NCBI RefSeq assembly: GCF_009828775.2
Contig: NZ_WTSY02000004.1
Coordinates: 32,059 to 96,058, forward strand
Reading direction: 5' to 3'
DNA length: 64,000 nucleotides
From: Erysipelothrix aquatica
GTDB taxonomy: Bacteria > Bacillota_I > Bacilli_A > Erysipelotrichales > Erysipelotrichaceae
In this document: positions 36,098 to 44,876 of the stretch, piece by piece
How positions within the stretch are numbered: the first letter of the stretch is position 1
Layout: every line of letters starts with the position of its first letter
The notes under the pieces: generated by a model
Databases searched by the model: none
Told to the model about the DNA's origin: nothing
The model's input: only the letters and a program-made list of their open reading frames with translations
Program-made: the position numbers and the translations under genes

Positions 36098-37477
36098 TTA
36101 GATTACCAATGGAATTTTTGCTACGAACACTGCATAACTTAAGATAAGCAATGACATAAGCATTCCGTAAAGTAATACTTCTTTTAAGATATCGTTCACA
36201 TCCACGTTGACAAAGTCTGCTACCCAGATGTTTTGTGAGTTGGTTGGATCTCCAAACCCTTGCATGTTTCCATTTGCGCGTAATGCCCAAATGATTGCCA
36301 TTGGACTGAATCCTGCAGCACCAAATAATGCTGGTAGGGCACCACCAATACCATAAGTATTTAGAGGTCCACGATACAATGCAAGTAATGATCCTAAAGT
36401 AAACCCGATAACGTATGTTAGTGGATTTTGTAGATATTGGACTAAGAATTTGATTGAAGGTCCGACAACCGTTTGTACTGTTTGGTATTGAACCCCTTTA
36501 ATTAAGATTCCTAACCCAATCATTAATAAGATAACACCCGCAACATCTTGGGTTCCTTCAACAAAACTTTGCGTGACTAATTGGAATACATTTTTCGCTT
36601 TTGTTGTGAGGAGTAAGTAAATAATCCCGACTACAATCGCAATTTCAGCTGGAACAGCATATTTCATTAATTGAGCACCGATTAAAATCACAACCGGAAC
36701 GACAGGTGCAAACATTGCGAGGGTTGAAACATTGTTGCCTTTACCACCGATGTTTGAGTCTGTTGTCCATGATTTAACGGATTTAGTGCCTTTGATATTT
36801 TTAAAGATGTAGATAAGCGGTACACAGAATGCAACAATATAGATTGGCAATGACATCGCGATCAAGGCTTGCTGTGCTTGAGCTGCATTGTCTCCAAATG
36901 AAGGTGCAAGTAATGGAATAAATGCTGAGTAGTTCATTGGGTTAAAGACACCACCGGAACTAAATGAGAATAAGAAAATAGTTGCAGCATGTAAAGGTTT
37001 AATACCTGCTGAAAGCATAATTGGTAGGATGATTGATCCAACTAAGATAATGCTTCCCAATCCCCCAATAGCCATAAAAATGACAGAAACAACTACATAG
37101 AATACTAATGCGAGCACGAGTGGGCGGTCCCCAGCATATTCAGCTGCAGTTTTAATAATCTTTTCAACAACGTTTTGCTTCATTAACATTTTTGAAAATG
37201 CGGATGCAAAGATAACCGTAGCAATCGCTCCAGCCATCATTTTCACACCATCAGTAATAACAAAACTAAAGATACCTGGTGTCATTTTTTCGACGCCGTC
37301 GACCATAACGGGATAATCAAATAACCCTGCCATTGGTACGACACCAATTGATGCAACCAAGGCAACGAGGAATCCCATCATTGGCAATGCAATAATTGTA
37401 GGGATTTTCTTTTTCATCATCATTGCGATGAAGAACACAATAATTCCGAAAATTAATAAAAGTCTAACTGTATCCAT
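36098..37477 (-). CDS. ion-transporter superfamily permease (substrate unknown)
   Basis: The 459-residue membrane protein has about twelve helices and resembles the CitMHS/GntP-like ion transporter superfamily. Features include ALPMMGFLVALVASIG, AIGGLGSIILVGSIILPIMLSAGI and a symmetric late segment GPLNTYGIGGALPALFGAAGF. It probably imports the organic anion or cyclic amide consumed by the downstream genes. It has a strong AGGAGG site and is the first gene of the operon, downstream of the divergent RpiR gene. Confidence 0.78.
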   Translation of the reverse strand: MDTVRLLLIFGIIVFFIAMMMKKKIPTIIALPMMGFLVALVASIGVVPMAGLFDYPVMVDGVEKMTPGIFSFVITDGVKMMAGAIATVIFASAFSKMLMKQNVVEKIIKTAAEYAGDRPLVLALVFYVVVSVIFMAIGGLGSIILVGSIILPIMLSAGIKPLHAATIFLFSFSSGGVFNPMNYSAFIPLLAPSFGDNAAQAQQALIAMSLPIYIVAFCVPLIYIFKNIKGTKSVKSWTTDSNIGGKGNNVSTLAMFAPVVPVVILIGAQLMKYAVPAEIAIVVGIIYLLLTTKAKNVFQLVTQSFVEGTQDVAGVILLMIGLGILIKGVQYQTVQTVVGPSIKFLVQYLQNPLTYVIGFTLGSLLALYRGPLNTYGIGGALPALFGAAGFSPMAIIWALRANGNMQGFGDPTNSQNIWVADFVNVDVNDILKEVLLYGMLMSLLILSYAVFVAKIPLVI

Positions 37478-37501
37478 TTTTTCTCCTCCTTAATGGATTA
37501 G

Positions 37502-37516
37502 TGGTAGCGCTTACCA
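37502..37516. promoter_or_regulatory. cre-like dyad near the transporter gene
   Basis: TGGTAGCGCTTACCA has an AGCGCT core and near-palindromic arms similar to a catabolite-control (cre) box or another LacI-type site. It is 25 bases upstream of the transporter start codon. One arm has an extra base, so support is weak. Confidence 0.35.
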
Positions 37517-37643
37517 TCTACGACAAATATATCAAATATTATGATTAATAAAACATGCGCCCATACACTTGATAAAATTTACATCCCTTTCCACCTATTC
37601 AGTGCGTAAAATGTAGATTGATTTACACACAAATATATATTCT

Positions 37644-37657
37644 TGTAAATATTTACA
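37644..37657. promoter_or_regulatory. palindromic site TGTAAATATTTACA between divergent genes
   Basis: A perfect 14-bp palindrome lies 40 bases upstream of the RpiR-type gene. Looser TGTA/TTTACA copies occur around 37605-37627 and 37574-37585. The divergent RpiR regulator is the likely binder and could control both directions. Confidence 0.5.
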
Positions 37658-37696
37658 TATTTGTATATGATATTACTAACGAAAAGAGGACCTATT

Positions 37697-38485
37697 ATGG
37701 ACAATCTCATCTCATATTTGGAATATAACTTATCCGAGTTTACGCAATCCGAACAAATTATTGCACGTTTTTTCTTATCAAAAAAAGATTTAGAAAACAC
37801 GGGAATTGTGGATGTATCTGAACGTCTTTTTGTATCCACCGCAACAATTAGTCGCTTCGTCAACAAGATCGGATTTGAAAACTATAAATCATTTTTATAC
37901 GAGTTCCAAAAGTCGCTGGAGTCCAATAAAAGTGATGGCATTGCCATCAATAGCGAAGCGCGAGACTTATGGAATGTCCACAACACTTACTATAAATCGT
38001 TATATGAGAGTGTTGCAACGATTGATTTGAATTACCTTGCCAATCGATTTATCAACAGTAAAATGATCTACACCTTTGGGTTTGGGAAAACACAAGAAAC
38101 AACGAACATGATGATTTATCGAATCGAGAATCTAATTCAGAACATTCGTAGTATTCCTCACTTCGAACATCTTATGTACACACTTACGAATGTCATGAGT
38201 TATGAACACGTTTTAGTCATCTTTTATCAACACGAGTATTTTCGCGACGACCTAGAAAAAATCATCATGATTGCGAAACAGCGTTTTGTTCCAATTATCG
38301 TGGTGACCTTGTCAGCTCAGGTTGACAATCAAAACTATGCTGAAGTCATCAAGCTTTATCCACATGAAGATGATACCGTGGTTAAGTATTCTACAACGAT
38401 GTACACCCCATACCTTCTTTTTATTGATATGATGTACCTCGCCATCCAACGGAAGAAAAATCAACAACAGTTTAACTACGTATAA
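37697..38485 (+). CDS. RpiR/MurR family transcriptional regulator
   Basis: This 262-residue protein has the RpiR N-terminal helix-turn-helix (FTQSEQIIARFFLSKKDLENTGIVDVSERLFVSTATISRFVNKIGFENY) and a shortened SIS-like C-terminal domain that normally binds a sugar phosphate. The start at 37697 fits AGAGGA 6 bases upstream; an earlier ATG at 37661 lacks such support. It is divergent from the HyuA-like operon and shares the palindrome-rich region, so it is the presumed regulator of that operon. Confidence 0.85.
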   Translation: MDNLISYLEYNLSEFTQSEQIIARFFLSKKDLENTGIVDVSERLFVSTATISRFVNKIGFENYKSFLYEFQKSLESNKSDGIAINSEARDLWNVHNTYYKSLYESVATIDLNYLANRFINSKMIYTFGFGKTQETTNMMIYRIENLIQNIRSIPHFEHLMYTLTNVMSYEHVLVIFYQHEYFRDDLEKIIMIAKQRFVPIIVVTLSAQVDNQNYAEVIKLYPHEDDTVVKYSTTMYTPYLLFIDMMYLAIQRKKNQQQFNYV

Positions 38486-38512
38486 AAAAATAGCACGTAT
38501 CGTGCTATTTTT
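38486..38512. terminator. bidirectional intrinsic terminator
   Basis: The perfect stem AAATAGCACG / CGTGCTATTT with flanking A and T runs sits between the convergent RpiR and YhfZ-like genes. Confidence 0.9.
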
Positions 38513-39434
38513 AGTAACTGGGAATCAATGTACCATTAATAATATCCTGTTGAATTTGCGTAACGACATCGACACTAATCAGGGCATTCATGACCGCCCC
38601 TAACTCTTTTCGATTTCGATTGATAACAACTACCGCGATCCGGTTATCGTTATTCTTAAGATTTAGCGGAATGGTATTGAGCGCATTGAGCTCAATAGCA
38701 CGGTCTTCTTCATTCCATACTGTTGCGTCAATAACGCCATTTTGTATCGACTCTATCAACTGATTATATTTAATTTCTACAAACTCCACATGCTTGCCTG
38801 CACATATTTCTCGGACAAATGACGATTGATCGATGGAATCATGATCAATCCCAATACGCATTCCATCCTCAATATCACGATACGAATCCTTCGAAAACAG
38901 AATAATATGACCCGATAAATAACTTCGGTCAGAGAATTCTTTAATGATTTCAATGCTAGTATCGTGTTTTAGAAATGCTAGGGCTGCATATTTTGACATG
39001 ATTGCGAAATCATATCGACCATTAAGCATCATTTCAATCCGCTGTTGTGCACCACGCATATACGCCATATTGACAGGAATATTTAGCGTATTTTCCATTG
39101 TTGTTAATAAAGCGGTACTCAGCCCTTCGTAGGTTCGAGAATATGGTAGTGGCATTACCCCAACCAAAAATGAAATTCCAGCAAACTCAAGTAACAACTT
39201 CAAATCTTTGTGAGATAAGTATGTTCCTAATTGACCACGAGATTCTACCGCAATTGCACCACTATCGACCAACTGTTTAATGGCATTTTGAATTGTACCT
39301 CGGGCAACATCAATCATTTTTTCATACTCAGAAATTGTGAGAATTTTAGAACCAATATCTCTACTTATGAAGTCCTTTGCTAGATATTCAATTGCTAAGG
39401 CGTTTTTTGTCATCAATTTTCTTCTTGGTGTCAT
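38511..39434 (-). CDS. yhfZ: YhfZ-like transcriptional regulator
   Basis: The 307-residue protein combines an N-terminal winged-helix segment (YEKMIDVARGTIQNAIKQLVDSGAIAVESRGQLGTYLSHKD) with a C-terminal periplasmic-binding-like domain (MAYMRGAQQRIEMMLNGRYDFAIMSK, GMRIGIDHDSIDQ). This layout matches the YhfZ family, encoded at the end of the yhf operon in E. coli. Here it is separated from the enzymes by a terminator and has its own TATAAT-like box and AAGGAAG ribosome site. It is the likely specific regulator of the yhf cluster. Confidence 0.8.
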   Translation of the reverse strand: MTPRRKLMTKNALAIEYLAKDFISRDIGSKILTISEYEKMIDVARGTIQNAIKQLVDSGAIAVESRGQLGTYLSHKDLKLLLEFAGISFLVGVMPLPYSRTYEGLSTALLTTMENTLNIPVNMAYMRGAQQRIEMMLNGRYDFAIMSKYAALAFLKHDTSIEIIKEFSDRSYLSGHIILFSKDSYRDIEDGMRIGIDHDSIDQSSFVREICAGKHVEFVEIKYNQLIESIQNGVIDATVWNEEDRAIELNALNTIPLNLKNNDNRIAVVVINRNRKELGAVMNALISVDVVTQIQQDIINGTLIPSY

Positions 39435-39488
39435 AAAACTTCCTTTCTTTAATATATTATAACAAATATGTTTGATGCTTCCTATGTT

Positions 39489-39514
39489 AAAAAAAGCACT
39501 TTCTCAGTGCTTTT
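39489..39514 (-). terminator. intrinsic terminator at the end of the yhf operon
   Basis: The minus-strand stem AAAAGCACT-GAGA-AAGTGCTTTTTTT contains the stop codon of the YhfW-like gene and ends in a T tract. Confidence 0.85.
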
Positions 39515-40721
39515 CAATTTCAGATAAGAAGGAGGTTCCAAACTCAATTTCTGTGCCAAAATAATCAGCAACAGTTTGACCAACATCCGCCATTGTACGC
39601 CGTGTCCCGATGTCTGTTAGACCTTCGTGACCGATTCGCTTAATAAGTATTGGAACATTTTCCCGTGTATGTTTACTATGACCTATGGTCGGATCATTTC
39701 CATGATCCGCCATGACGACTAGAATATCGTCAGCTGTTAGTTTGGACATTAAAACACCCAATCTTTCGTCCGCAATATTTAAAACATCGATATAGCGTTC
39801 CGGGTTTTCACCATGACCCGCCAGATCCGTTTCCTGAATGTTTAAGAAAAAGAACCCTTCATCATAAATATCCAAATCGTTAATTAAGGCATTAAGTGTA
39901 TCCGCAGTATCGACACATGGATAGTTTGTACCAAGTGGGTTGTGAACAATATTTTCAACCTTACCGTAAAAATGGTTCTCAATTCCAATGCGTGCAAGTG
40001 CAAGCGGTACCTGTTTGGTATGGTCCACACCGTACCCAATATGCACAACATGATAATTTGAGTCGTAGACCCCAGATGCTGGTGCATCAACACCAATAAA
40101 CCCATCCTTCGTGATGATATTTGCTTTAATGCGGTCGATCGTCACATCAGACCCACCAAAAGCAATTACACGGGGAACTTTGACATGTTCTCGGACAATA
40201 TGCCCCACTTCTTGTATCATTTCGAATCCACAGGTATCCATCGCTCCCACAACATTAATCGCTTGTCCTAAATCCGTTTCCATATTATCGCCAATAATAA
40301 TCATATTATTGACATTAAGAACTTGTAATCCGTCCTGTGCAATGCGACTAACTCTAAATCCTGATGCCGTTAAGTCTTTCTCGATGTCATCCAAATGAAT
40401 TTGGATATGTGTGAACAATGGTTTTTTAGGATTTGTACCGGATATTTCCTGGTGCCCAAAGTAGGAGTCAGCACCAAAATGTTTCAGTTCACTCCGGCCA
40501 AAAATAGCATTGGAACTCTTCGCAAAGCCAACGACATCTTGATTTAATGCGTTCATAAGACCCAATTCTTGAAGATGGGGCCAAAACTTTGTATGAGGAT
40601 ATTCAAGCAAATGAAGGCATGTATTTGAACCAATGTCATTCGGACGCACTTTCACAACATCGTCCATCGCACCAATTCCAAAACTATCCAAGACTACTAC
40701 GATGAAGCGTTTCTTACTCAT
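39504..40721 (-). CDS. yhfW: YhfW-like phosphopentomutase-family protein
   Basis: This 405-residue protein is a member of the alkaline phosphatase superfamily close to phosphopentomutase. Metal-binding motifs are FIVVVLDSFGIG with Asp12, a Thr in DIGSNTCL, and the late group DLAGHGENP and MADHGNDPTIGHSKHTRE. The start at 40721 (MSKKRFIVVV) follows the family; a longer open frame upstream lies in the yhfX gene. It overlaps yhfX by 8 bases. It may act on a phosphorylated intermediate of the yhf pathway, whose substrate is unknown. Confidence 0.85.
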   Translation of the reverse strand: MSKKRFIVVVLDSFGIGAMDDVVKVRPNDIGSNTCLHLLEYPHTKFWPHLQELGLMNALNQDVVGFAKSSNAIFGRSELKHFGADSYFGHQEISGTNPKKPLFTHIQIHLDDIEKDLTASGFRVSRIAQDGLQVLNVNNMIIIGDNMETDLGQAINVVGAMDTCGFEMIQEVGHIVREHVKVPRVIAFGGSDVTIDRIKANIITKDGFIGVDAPASGVYDSNYHVVHIGYGVDHTKQVPLALARIGIENHFYGKVENIVHNPLGTNYPCVDTADTLNALINDLDIYDEGFFFLNIQETDLAGHGENPERYIDVLNIADERLGVLMSKLTADDILVVMADHGNDPTIGHSKHTRENVPILIKRIGHEGLTDIGTRRTMADVGQTVADYFGTEIEFGTSFLSEIEKH

Positions 40722-41868
40722 AAGGTTTCCCCAATCCATCATACACGGCCATGATGCGTGGTGAATTTGAATGAATGCCTTCAACAAGTGCAACTTTACT
40801 ACGTGTCACGAACATTTGAAAACGAAAGGCCATGATAACCGTCGCACTCACTTCATGTTCATGCTCTAATTCAAAATAGTAGTCAATACTATCATCATCT
40901 ACAGGAACCACAGTATCTATGATTTCAAGTTCATGGTGATAAACAAGTGCATTTTTAACATGCGAACGACGATAATGTCCCCCACCATAAGCATAAGCTT
41001 TTTCTCTAAAATTATGTGAGACTTCGCTGAGATAAAGTACAGCTGGCAACTCTTCCAAATCACGATATGCGTGGGCTGGAGTGGTACCGGTTAAACCATG
41101 ACCTGGTTCACCCATTGTCCCTTTTCCTTCAGCCATAATTTTTAATGTTGAGACCGAGGTTGTGGAAGGAACGTTAATTTGCTTAATTTCAAGTCCTTGG
41201 GATTCCATCATCTCAGTTGCGGTAATGACAGTTTGATAGTTCGGTGTTGCTTGTGTCTTATGTGTTTGGGTGTCGTAAAGATAACAAGGAAAAGCAGTAG
41301 CCCCAACAATACGAATATGCGTCATTTGTCGTGTCGCTGCTATGAATGCATCAAGTTCCGTTAAGTCTACCCCTGACATTTGACCACTGTAATACAAATC
41401 ATTTTCTGATGCCACTTTCACAATCACATCTTGAATCATATCTAATTTTTGTGCTGTCTCATTTATTTCTCGAACCTTATCCAAAGAAAAGACGGTAAAA
41501 ACCTCAGTTCCATAGGCCATAACACGCTCAAGCATATGTTTGGGTGTTTGCACGAGATGACCAACATTTCCAAGTGGAATATTATGGCGCATCATAATTT
41601 CCGCTTCACGAAAATCTACGACGACCGCCCCGCGATAACCCATTGCCACCAGTTCTTGTCCAATTACGGGATTACGTCCCAATTGTTTAAGCATGAAGTA
41701 CAAATCAATGTTTGCAGCAGAAGCCTCAGTGAGTATTTTTTGCGCATTTTGGCGTAAGATGTCCATATCGACAACATAGGTATCCGGCTCTAATTGTCCT
41801 GTTTGGTGCATCTTTCGGACGGTATCTAAAAATTCTGGATTCCGGCGTTTTAAAACATCTATAAACAT
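40714..41868 (-). CDS. yhfX: YhfX-like PLP-dependent protein (alanine racemase-like barrel)
   Basis: The 384-residue protein has the alanine-racemase type TIM barrel. The PLP lysine is Lys61 in DLYFMLKQLGRN. The phosphate-binding stretch and the GEPGHGLTGTTPAHAY segment fit the YhfX family, which has amino-acid racemase or decarboxylase-like features. It overlaps yhfS by 10 bases and yhfW by 8. It is presumably an enzyme on an amino-acid-like substrate, consistent with the PLP aminotransferase encoded upstream. Confidence 0.85.
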   Translation of the reverse strand: MFIDVLKRRNPEFLDTVRKMHQTGQLEPDTYVVDMDILRQNAQKILTEASAANIDLYFMLKQLGRNPVIGQELVAMGYRGAVVVDFREAEIMMRHNIPLGNVGHLVQTPKHMLERVMAYGTEVFTVFSLDKVREINETAQKLDMIQDVIVKVASENDLYYSGQMSGVDLTELDAFIAATRQMTHIRIVGATAFPCYLYDTQTHKTQATPNYQTVITATEMMESQGLEIKQINVPSTTSVSTLKIMAEGKGTMGEPGHGLTGTTPAHAYRDLEELPAVLYLSEVSHNFREKAYAYGGGHYRRSHVKNALVYHHELEIIDTVVPVDDDSIDYYFELEHEHEVSATVIMAFRFQMFVTRSKVALVEGIHSNSPRIMAVYDGLGKPYE

Positions 41869-42965
41869 GATAACACCTGCTCAACTGCACTTTCTAAAAT
41901 ACGTAATACTGTTTCATGACCGCTACGCATTGGATTAATTCGAATCCAATATGATTCAAATTGATCGTCGGATTGAAGCATTGTTTTGGAAACACGATAA
42001 AACATCGGAACTACTTCAAACTTACTTTCAGCCCCTACCGGATATGCTGCAGCACCTCGTTTTGCTGCTTCTTCCAAAACAGCCTTAGCGATCGGTTGAT
42101 CAAAGCGAACACACACTACTTTTGACTGAGCATTCACGATGACAGCTTCTGCAACACCTTTAACACCGACTGTGTTAATGTGATTTGCAAGTGCTTCTAT
42201 TTGCTTTGCCTGAATGGCAAGTGATACGGGTGCGTAAACTAACGAACGCATAGCATCCAATGCTTCGAATCCCTGAACTTGACTTCCCCCTGAATAATGA
42301 AATTTTCGTATCGTTTCGACGTATGCTTGGTTTCCAATCACACATCCGATACCTTGAGGACCTAATAGTTTGAACATTGAGAAACATGACAAATCAGCAC
42401 CTAATTGTGCACCCGTAAAAGGGACTTTCATGACTGCATAATTATCATCGGTGATAACGACGCAATCGGGGCTAACATTCTTGATGGTTGTGATCACTTG
42501 CTCCATGTCATAACTATCCGCTAGTTGTTGGCGTGTGTACTGCACTAAGACCGCTTGAACCGTTGGGTTCTTTCGCAATGTCGATTCGAGTTCCTCTAAA
42601 TCGTTGAAATTACAGGATAGTGTTTGAATTCCAAGCATTTCAAAACTTGTGATGGTGGTGGAGTAAACTGGAGCCTCATGTACTAAAACCGTATCGTTCG
42701 CTTTCACGACACTTGCAAAAGCTTCTCGTATTGCTGCAGTTCCTGCACCACGAACGAAACACGCATCTTCGACCTCAAAAAATTCTGCGAGAACGCGCTC
42801 TACTTTACGGGTTGTTTCCGGTTGGTTCCCTGATGGATGAACCCCCAAGTCCCCTTGTTGTAGAATTTCATACCCATTAAAATACTTTGTAATACTATCG
42901 ACGAGTTTAAACTGCATTTTAGTCGCTGCTTCAAGATTCATACTTTGTAACGGAAATGCTTTCAT
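41859..42965 (-). CDS. yhfS: YhfS-like PLP-dependent aminotransferase
   Basis: This 368-residue fold-type I PLP enzyme carries the PLP lysine as Lys199 in CFSMFKLLGPQG and the Asp-x-x-x Tyr pattern ITDDNYAVMK before it. FVRGAGTAAIREAFASVV forms the cofactor phosphate site. The ATG at 42965 lies 8 bases after GGAGG and 1 base after the php stop, so it is preferred over a TTG at 42980. E. coli YhfS belongs to this family and its reaction is not established. Confidence 0.85.
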   Translation of the reverse strand: MKAFPLQSMNLEAATKMQFKLVDSITKYFNGYEILQQGDLGVHPSGNQPETTRKVERVLAEFFEVEDACFVRGAGTAAIREAFASVVKANDTVLVHEAPVYSTTITSFEMLGIQTLSCNFNDLEELESTLRKNPTVQAVLVQYTRQQLADSYDMEQVITTIKNVSPDCVVITDDNYAVMKVPFTGAQLGADLSCFSMFKLLGPQGIGCVIGNQAYVETIRKFHYSGGSQVQGFEALDAMRSLVYAPVSLAIQAKQIEALANHINTVGVKGVAEAVIVNAQSKVVCVRFDQPIAKAVLEEAAKRGAAAYPVGAESKFEVVPMFYRVSKTMLQSDDQFESYWIRINPMRSGHETVLRILESAVEQVLSCL

Positions 42966-42966
42966 G

Positions 42967-43851
42967 TTATTGACCTCCAAATATTCGTTGCGGATTCTCC
43001 ACTAACATCTTGTGGATTGAAGCTTCGGTGATGCCCCTTTTTTGTAGCATTGGTAAAAAATCTGTAAAGAGGTATGTATAACCAATACCACCTTGGTATT
43101 TAAAATTTGATTTACGGGTAATGTCTAGCGACAACGTAATGAAATCCAATTTCCCAAGTTCTTGAAGTTCAAAGAGAAAATCTGCACGCGTTGCATCCGG
43201 AAAGTAATTATTTTTTCCGATTGTATCGAACGCAACATTGAATCCTTGATCAATGAGAGATTTAATTTGATCAAGATTTCCTGAAAGATCTTGATGCCCG
43301 ATGATAACTCGTGACGGATCAATACCGTTCTCAACAAAGAACGAAGCTTGTTCGAGGGCGAGTGTTCCTAACGAAGTGTGTGTCGAAATAACGGTATTTG
43401 TACGTTTTGCTGCAATCACGGATGCTTCGAATACCTTGCGTTCCATCGGTTCAAAGACGTCTTTACTCGTTCCGATTTCTCCAATTAAAGCTGCACGTGT
43501 TGTTCCCCCATCAATTCCTGACTCGATTTCAGAAACCATAAAATCTGCCAGTTCCTCGATACTCATTGTGTAGACAAAATCTGGAAGGAAAGGTTCTTTA
43601 TAAAAGCCGGTTGCCTGTAAAATATTAATACCTGTTGCCGCTGCAACATTATTAACGTACTCAACATTGCGGCCCATTCCGTTTGCGGTCACATCAACGA
43701 TATTACGAACACCCAAATCGTACAATTCTTTGTACTCTTGAACGGTTTCGTCAAAACAATCGAGGAAGCAATCCGGATTGTTTTTCACCTTTGATAAATC
43801 AATTGTTGTATGTTCATGAATTAGTGTGATGCCATCTTTAAGTAATGTCAT
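42967..43851 (-). CDS. php: phosphotriesterase homology protein (Php/YhfV)
   Basis: The 294-residue protein matches the E. coli phosphotriesterase homology protein. Metal ligands fall at the same positions: His12 and His14 (LIHEHTT), Glu125 in place of the carbamylated Lys of phosphotriesterase, His158 (STHTS), His186 (GHQDL) and Asp243 (LSLDI). The start at 43851 has AAGGAGG before it; a longer frame to 43926 is not needed. It is a probable two-zinc hydrolase of unknown substrate. It sits directly after the amidase gene. Confidence 0.9.
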   Translation of the reverse strand: MTLLKDGITLIHEHTTIDLSKVKNNPDCFLDCFDETVQEYKELYDLGVRNIVDVTANGMGRNVEYVNNVAAATGINILQATGFYKEPFLPDFVYTMSIEELADFMVSEIESGIDGGTTRAALIGEIGTSKDVFEPMERKVFEASVIAAKRTNTVISTHTSLGTLALEQASFFVENGIDPSRVIIGHQDLSGNLDQIKSLIDQGFNVAFDTIGKNNYFPDATRADFLFELQELGKLDFITLSLDITRKSNFKYQGGIGYTYLFTDFLPMLQKRGITEASIHKMLVENPQRIFGGQ

Positions 43852-43861
43852 ATAAGCCTCC

Positions 43862-44875
43862 TTACTCTTGTGGTGTAAAATAGCGACTTTCAAGCGCAGA
43901 TCGCTCAAAAGGAATTTGTTGCGCAAAAGCCATCATCGCCCGAATGTAAGTAGGGTCACTTTTGCAAATCATTAATATACTGGTACTGAGTTGCGATGTT
44001 GGAATGCTAATTGCACTGAGTCCTAACATGTTAATCACTTTCAGATAATTTTTATGTGACTGTGACTGCTTAGCAGTGGTTAGTGCATCATAGTGTCCTG
44101 ATAAAGAATCACCATATTCAATAAAATCAATCGGACCTTCAAACGTAATTAACACCGATGTATCAAAGTCAAAATGACGAAGCTCATCGATCATCATTGA
44201 TCGATTGGTATTGATATAGCGTAGGTTCGTATAATTCGAGACCTCTAAATGGTGTTGGACTGTTTGCAAACATTGTTGATACGGTTCAAAATCTGGTGTA
44301 CTCACAACAACGTTACACAATGTCTGGCTCTCTGTTGGCAACGTTAGCGCAACCACATCCCGTAACACCTCAAACTCTCGAGTCATAAACCCAATGGATG
44401 GTTGAAACGTGATGTTGTCGGTTGATTTTTTTGAATATTTTGACAATGCATCATTACAAATTAAGGGACTGATAAATCCATACAAGTTAAGCGCCGCTGC
44501 TGGTGCTAAAACGGAGCCACCACCATCAGTACCAATTCCTATGTCATTAATCCCTTTGAAAACATTTATCGCTGTACCACTTGATGATCCCGTCATGTAG
44601 CGACCTGTAATTGGATTAACAAGCTCTAAGTCGATTGCGCGTCCGTTCAAGGCCATAGCATCGCGAGTATGCATTAAATAGCCATGTGTCTCAAGCATTT
44701 CTAAGAATTCAAGAGGAATTACGTTGGTGTTTTTCACACCAACGTAATAACATGTTTCTTCACGATTGAGCCATTGTTCACAATCTACAATTTTTTGTAC
44801 ATTAGTTTCGACAACAGATTTTTCACCGAGCGCTTGATAGGTACGTAATGCAAATGAAGAAACTTTGTTTGTCAT
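43862..44875 (-). CDS. amidase-signature family protein, short form
   Basis: This 337-residue protein resembles amidase-signature enzymes but lacks about 100 C-terminal residues of usual members. The Lys-Ser-Ser site is recognisable as Lys48 in YYVGVKNT, the Ser cluster in TGSSSGTA (residues 97-99) and Ser121 in GTDGGGSVLAPA. Such enzymes hydrolyse amide bonds. A gene of this kind is not part of the E. coli yhf operon as I know it. It is 1 base after yhfT and 10 bases before php, so it is integrated in this operon and adds an amide-cleaving step. Confidence 0.75.
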   Translation of the reverse strand: MTNKVSSFALRTYQALGEKSVVETNVQKIVDCEQWLNREETCYYVGVKNTNVIPLEFLEMLETHGYLMHTRDAMALNGRAIDLELVNPITGRYMTGSSSGTAINVFKGINDIGIGTDGGGSVLAPAAALNLYGFISPLICNDALSKYSKKSTDNITFQPSIGFMTREFEVLRDVVALTLPTESQTLCNVVVSTPDFEPYQQCLQTVQHHLEVSNYTNLRYINTNRSMMIDELRHFDFDTSVLITFEGPIDFIEYGDSLSGHYDALTTAKQSQSHKNYLKVINMLGLSAISIPTSQLSTSILMICKSDPTYIRAMMAFAQQIPFERSALESRYFTPQE

Positions 44876-44876
44876 A

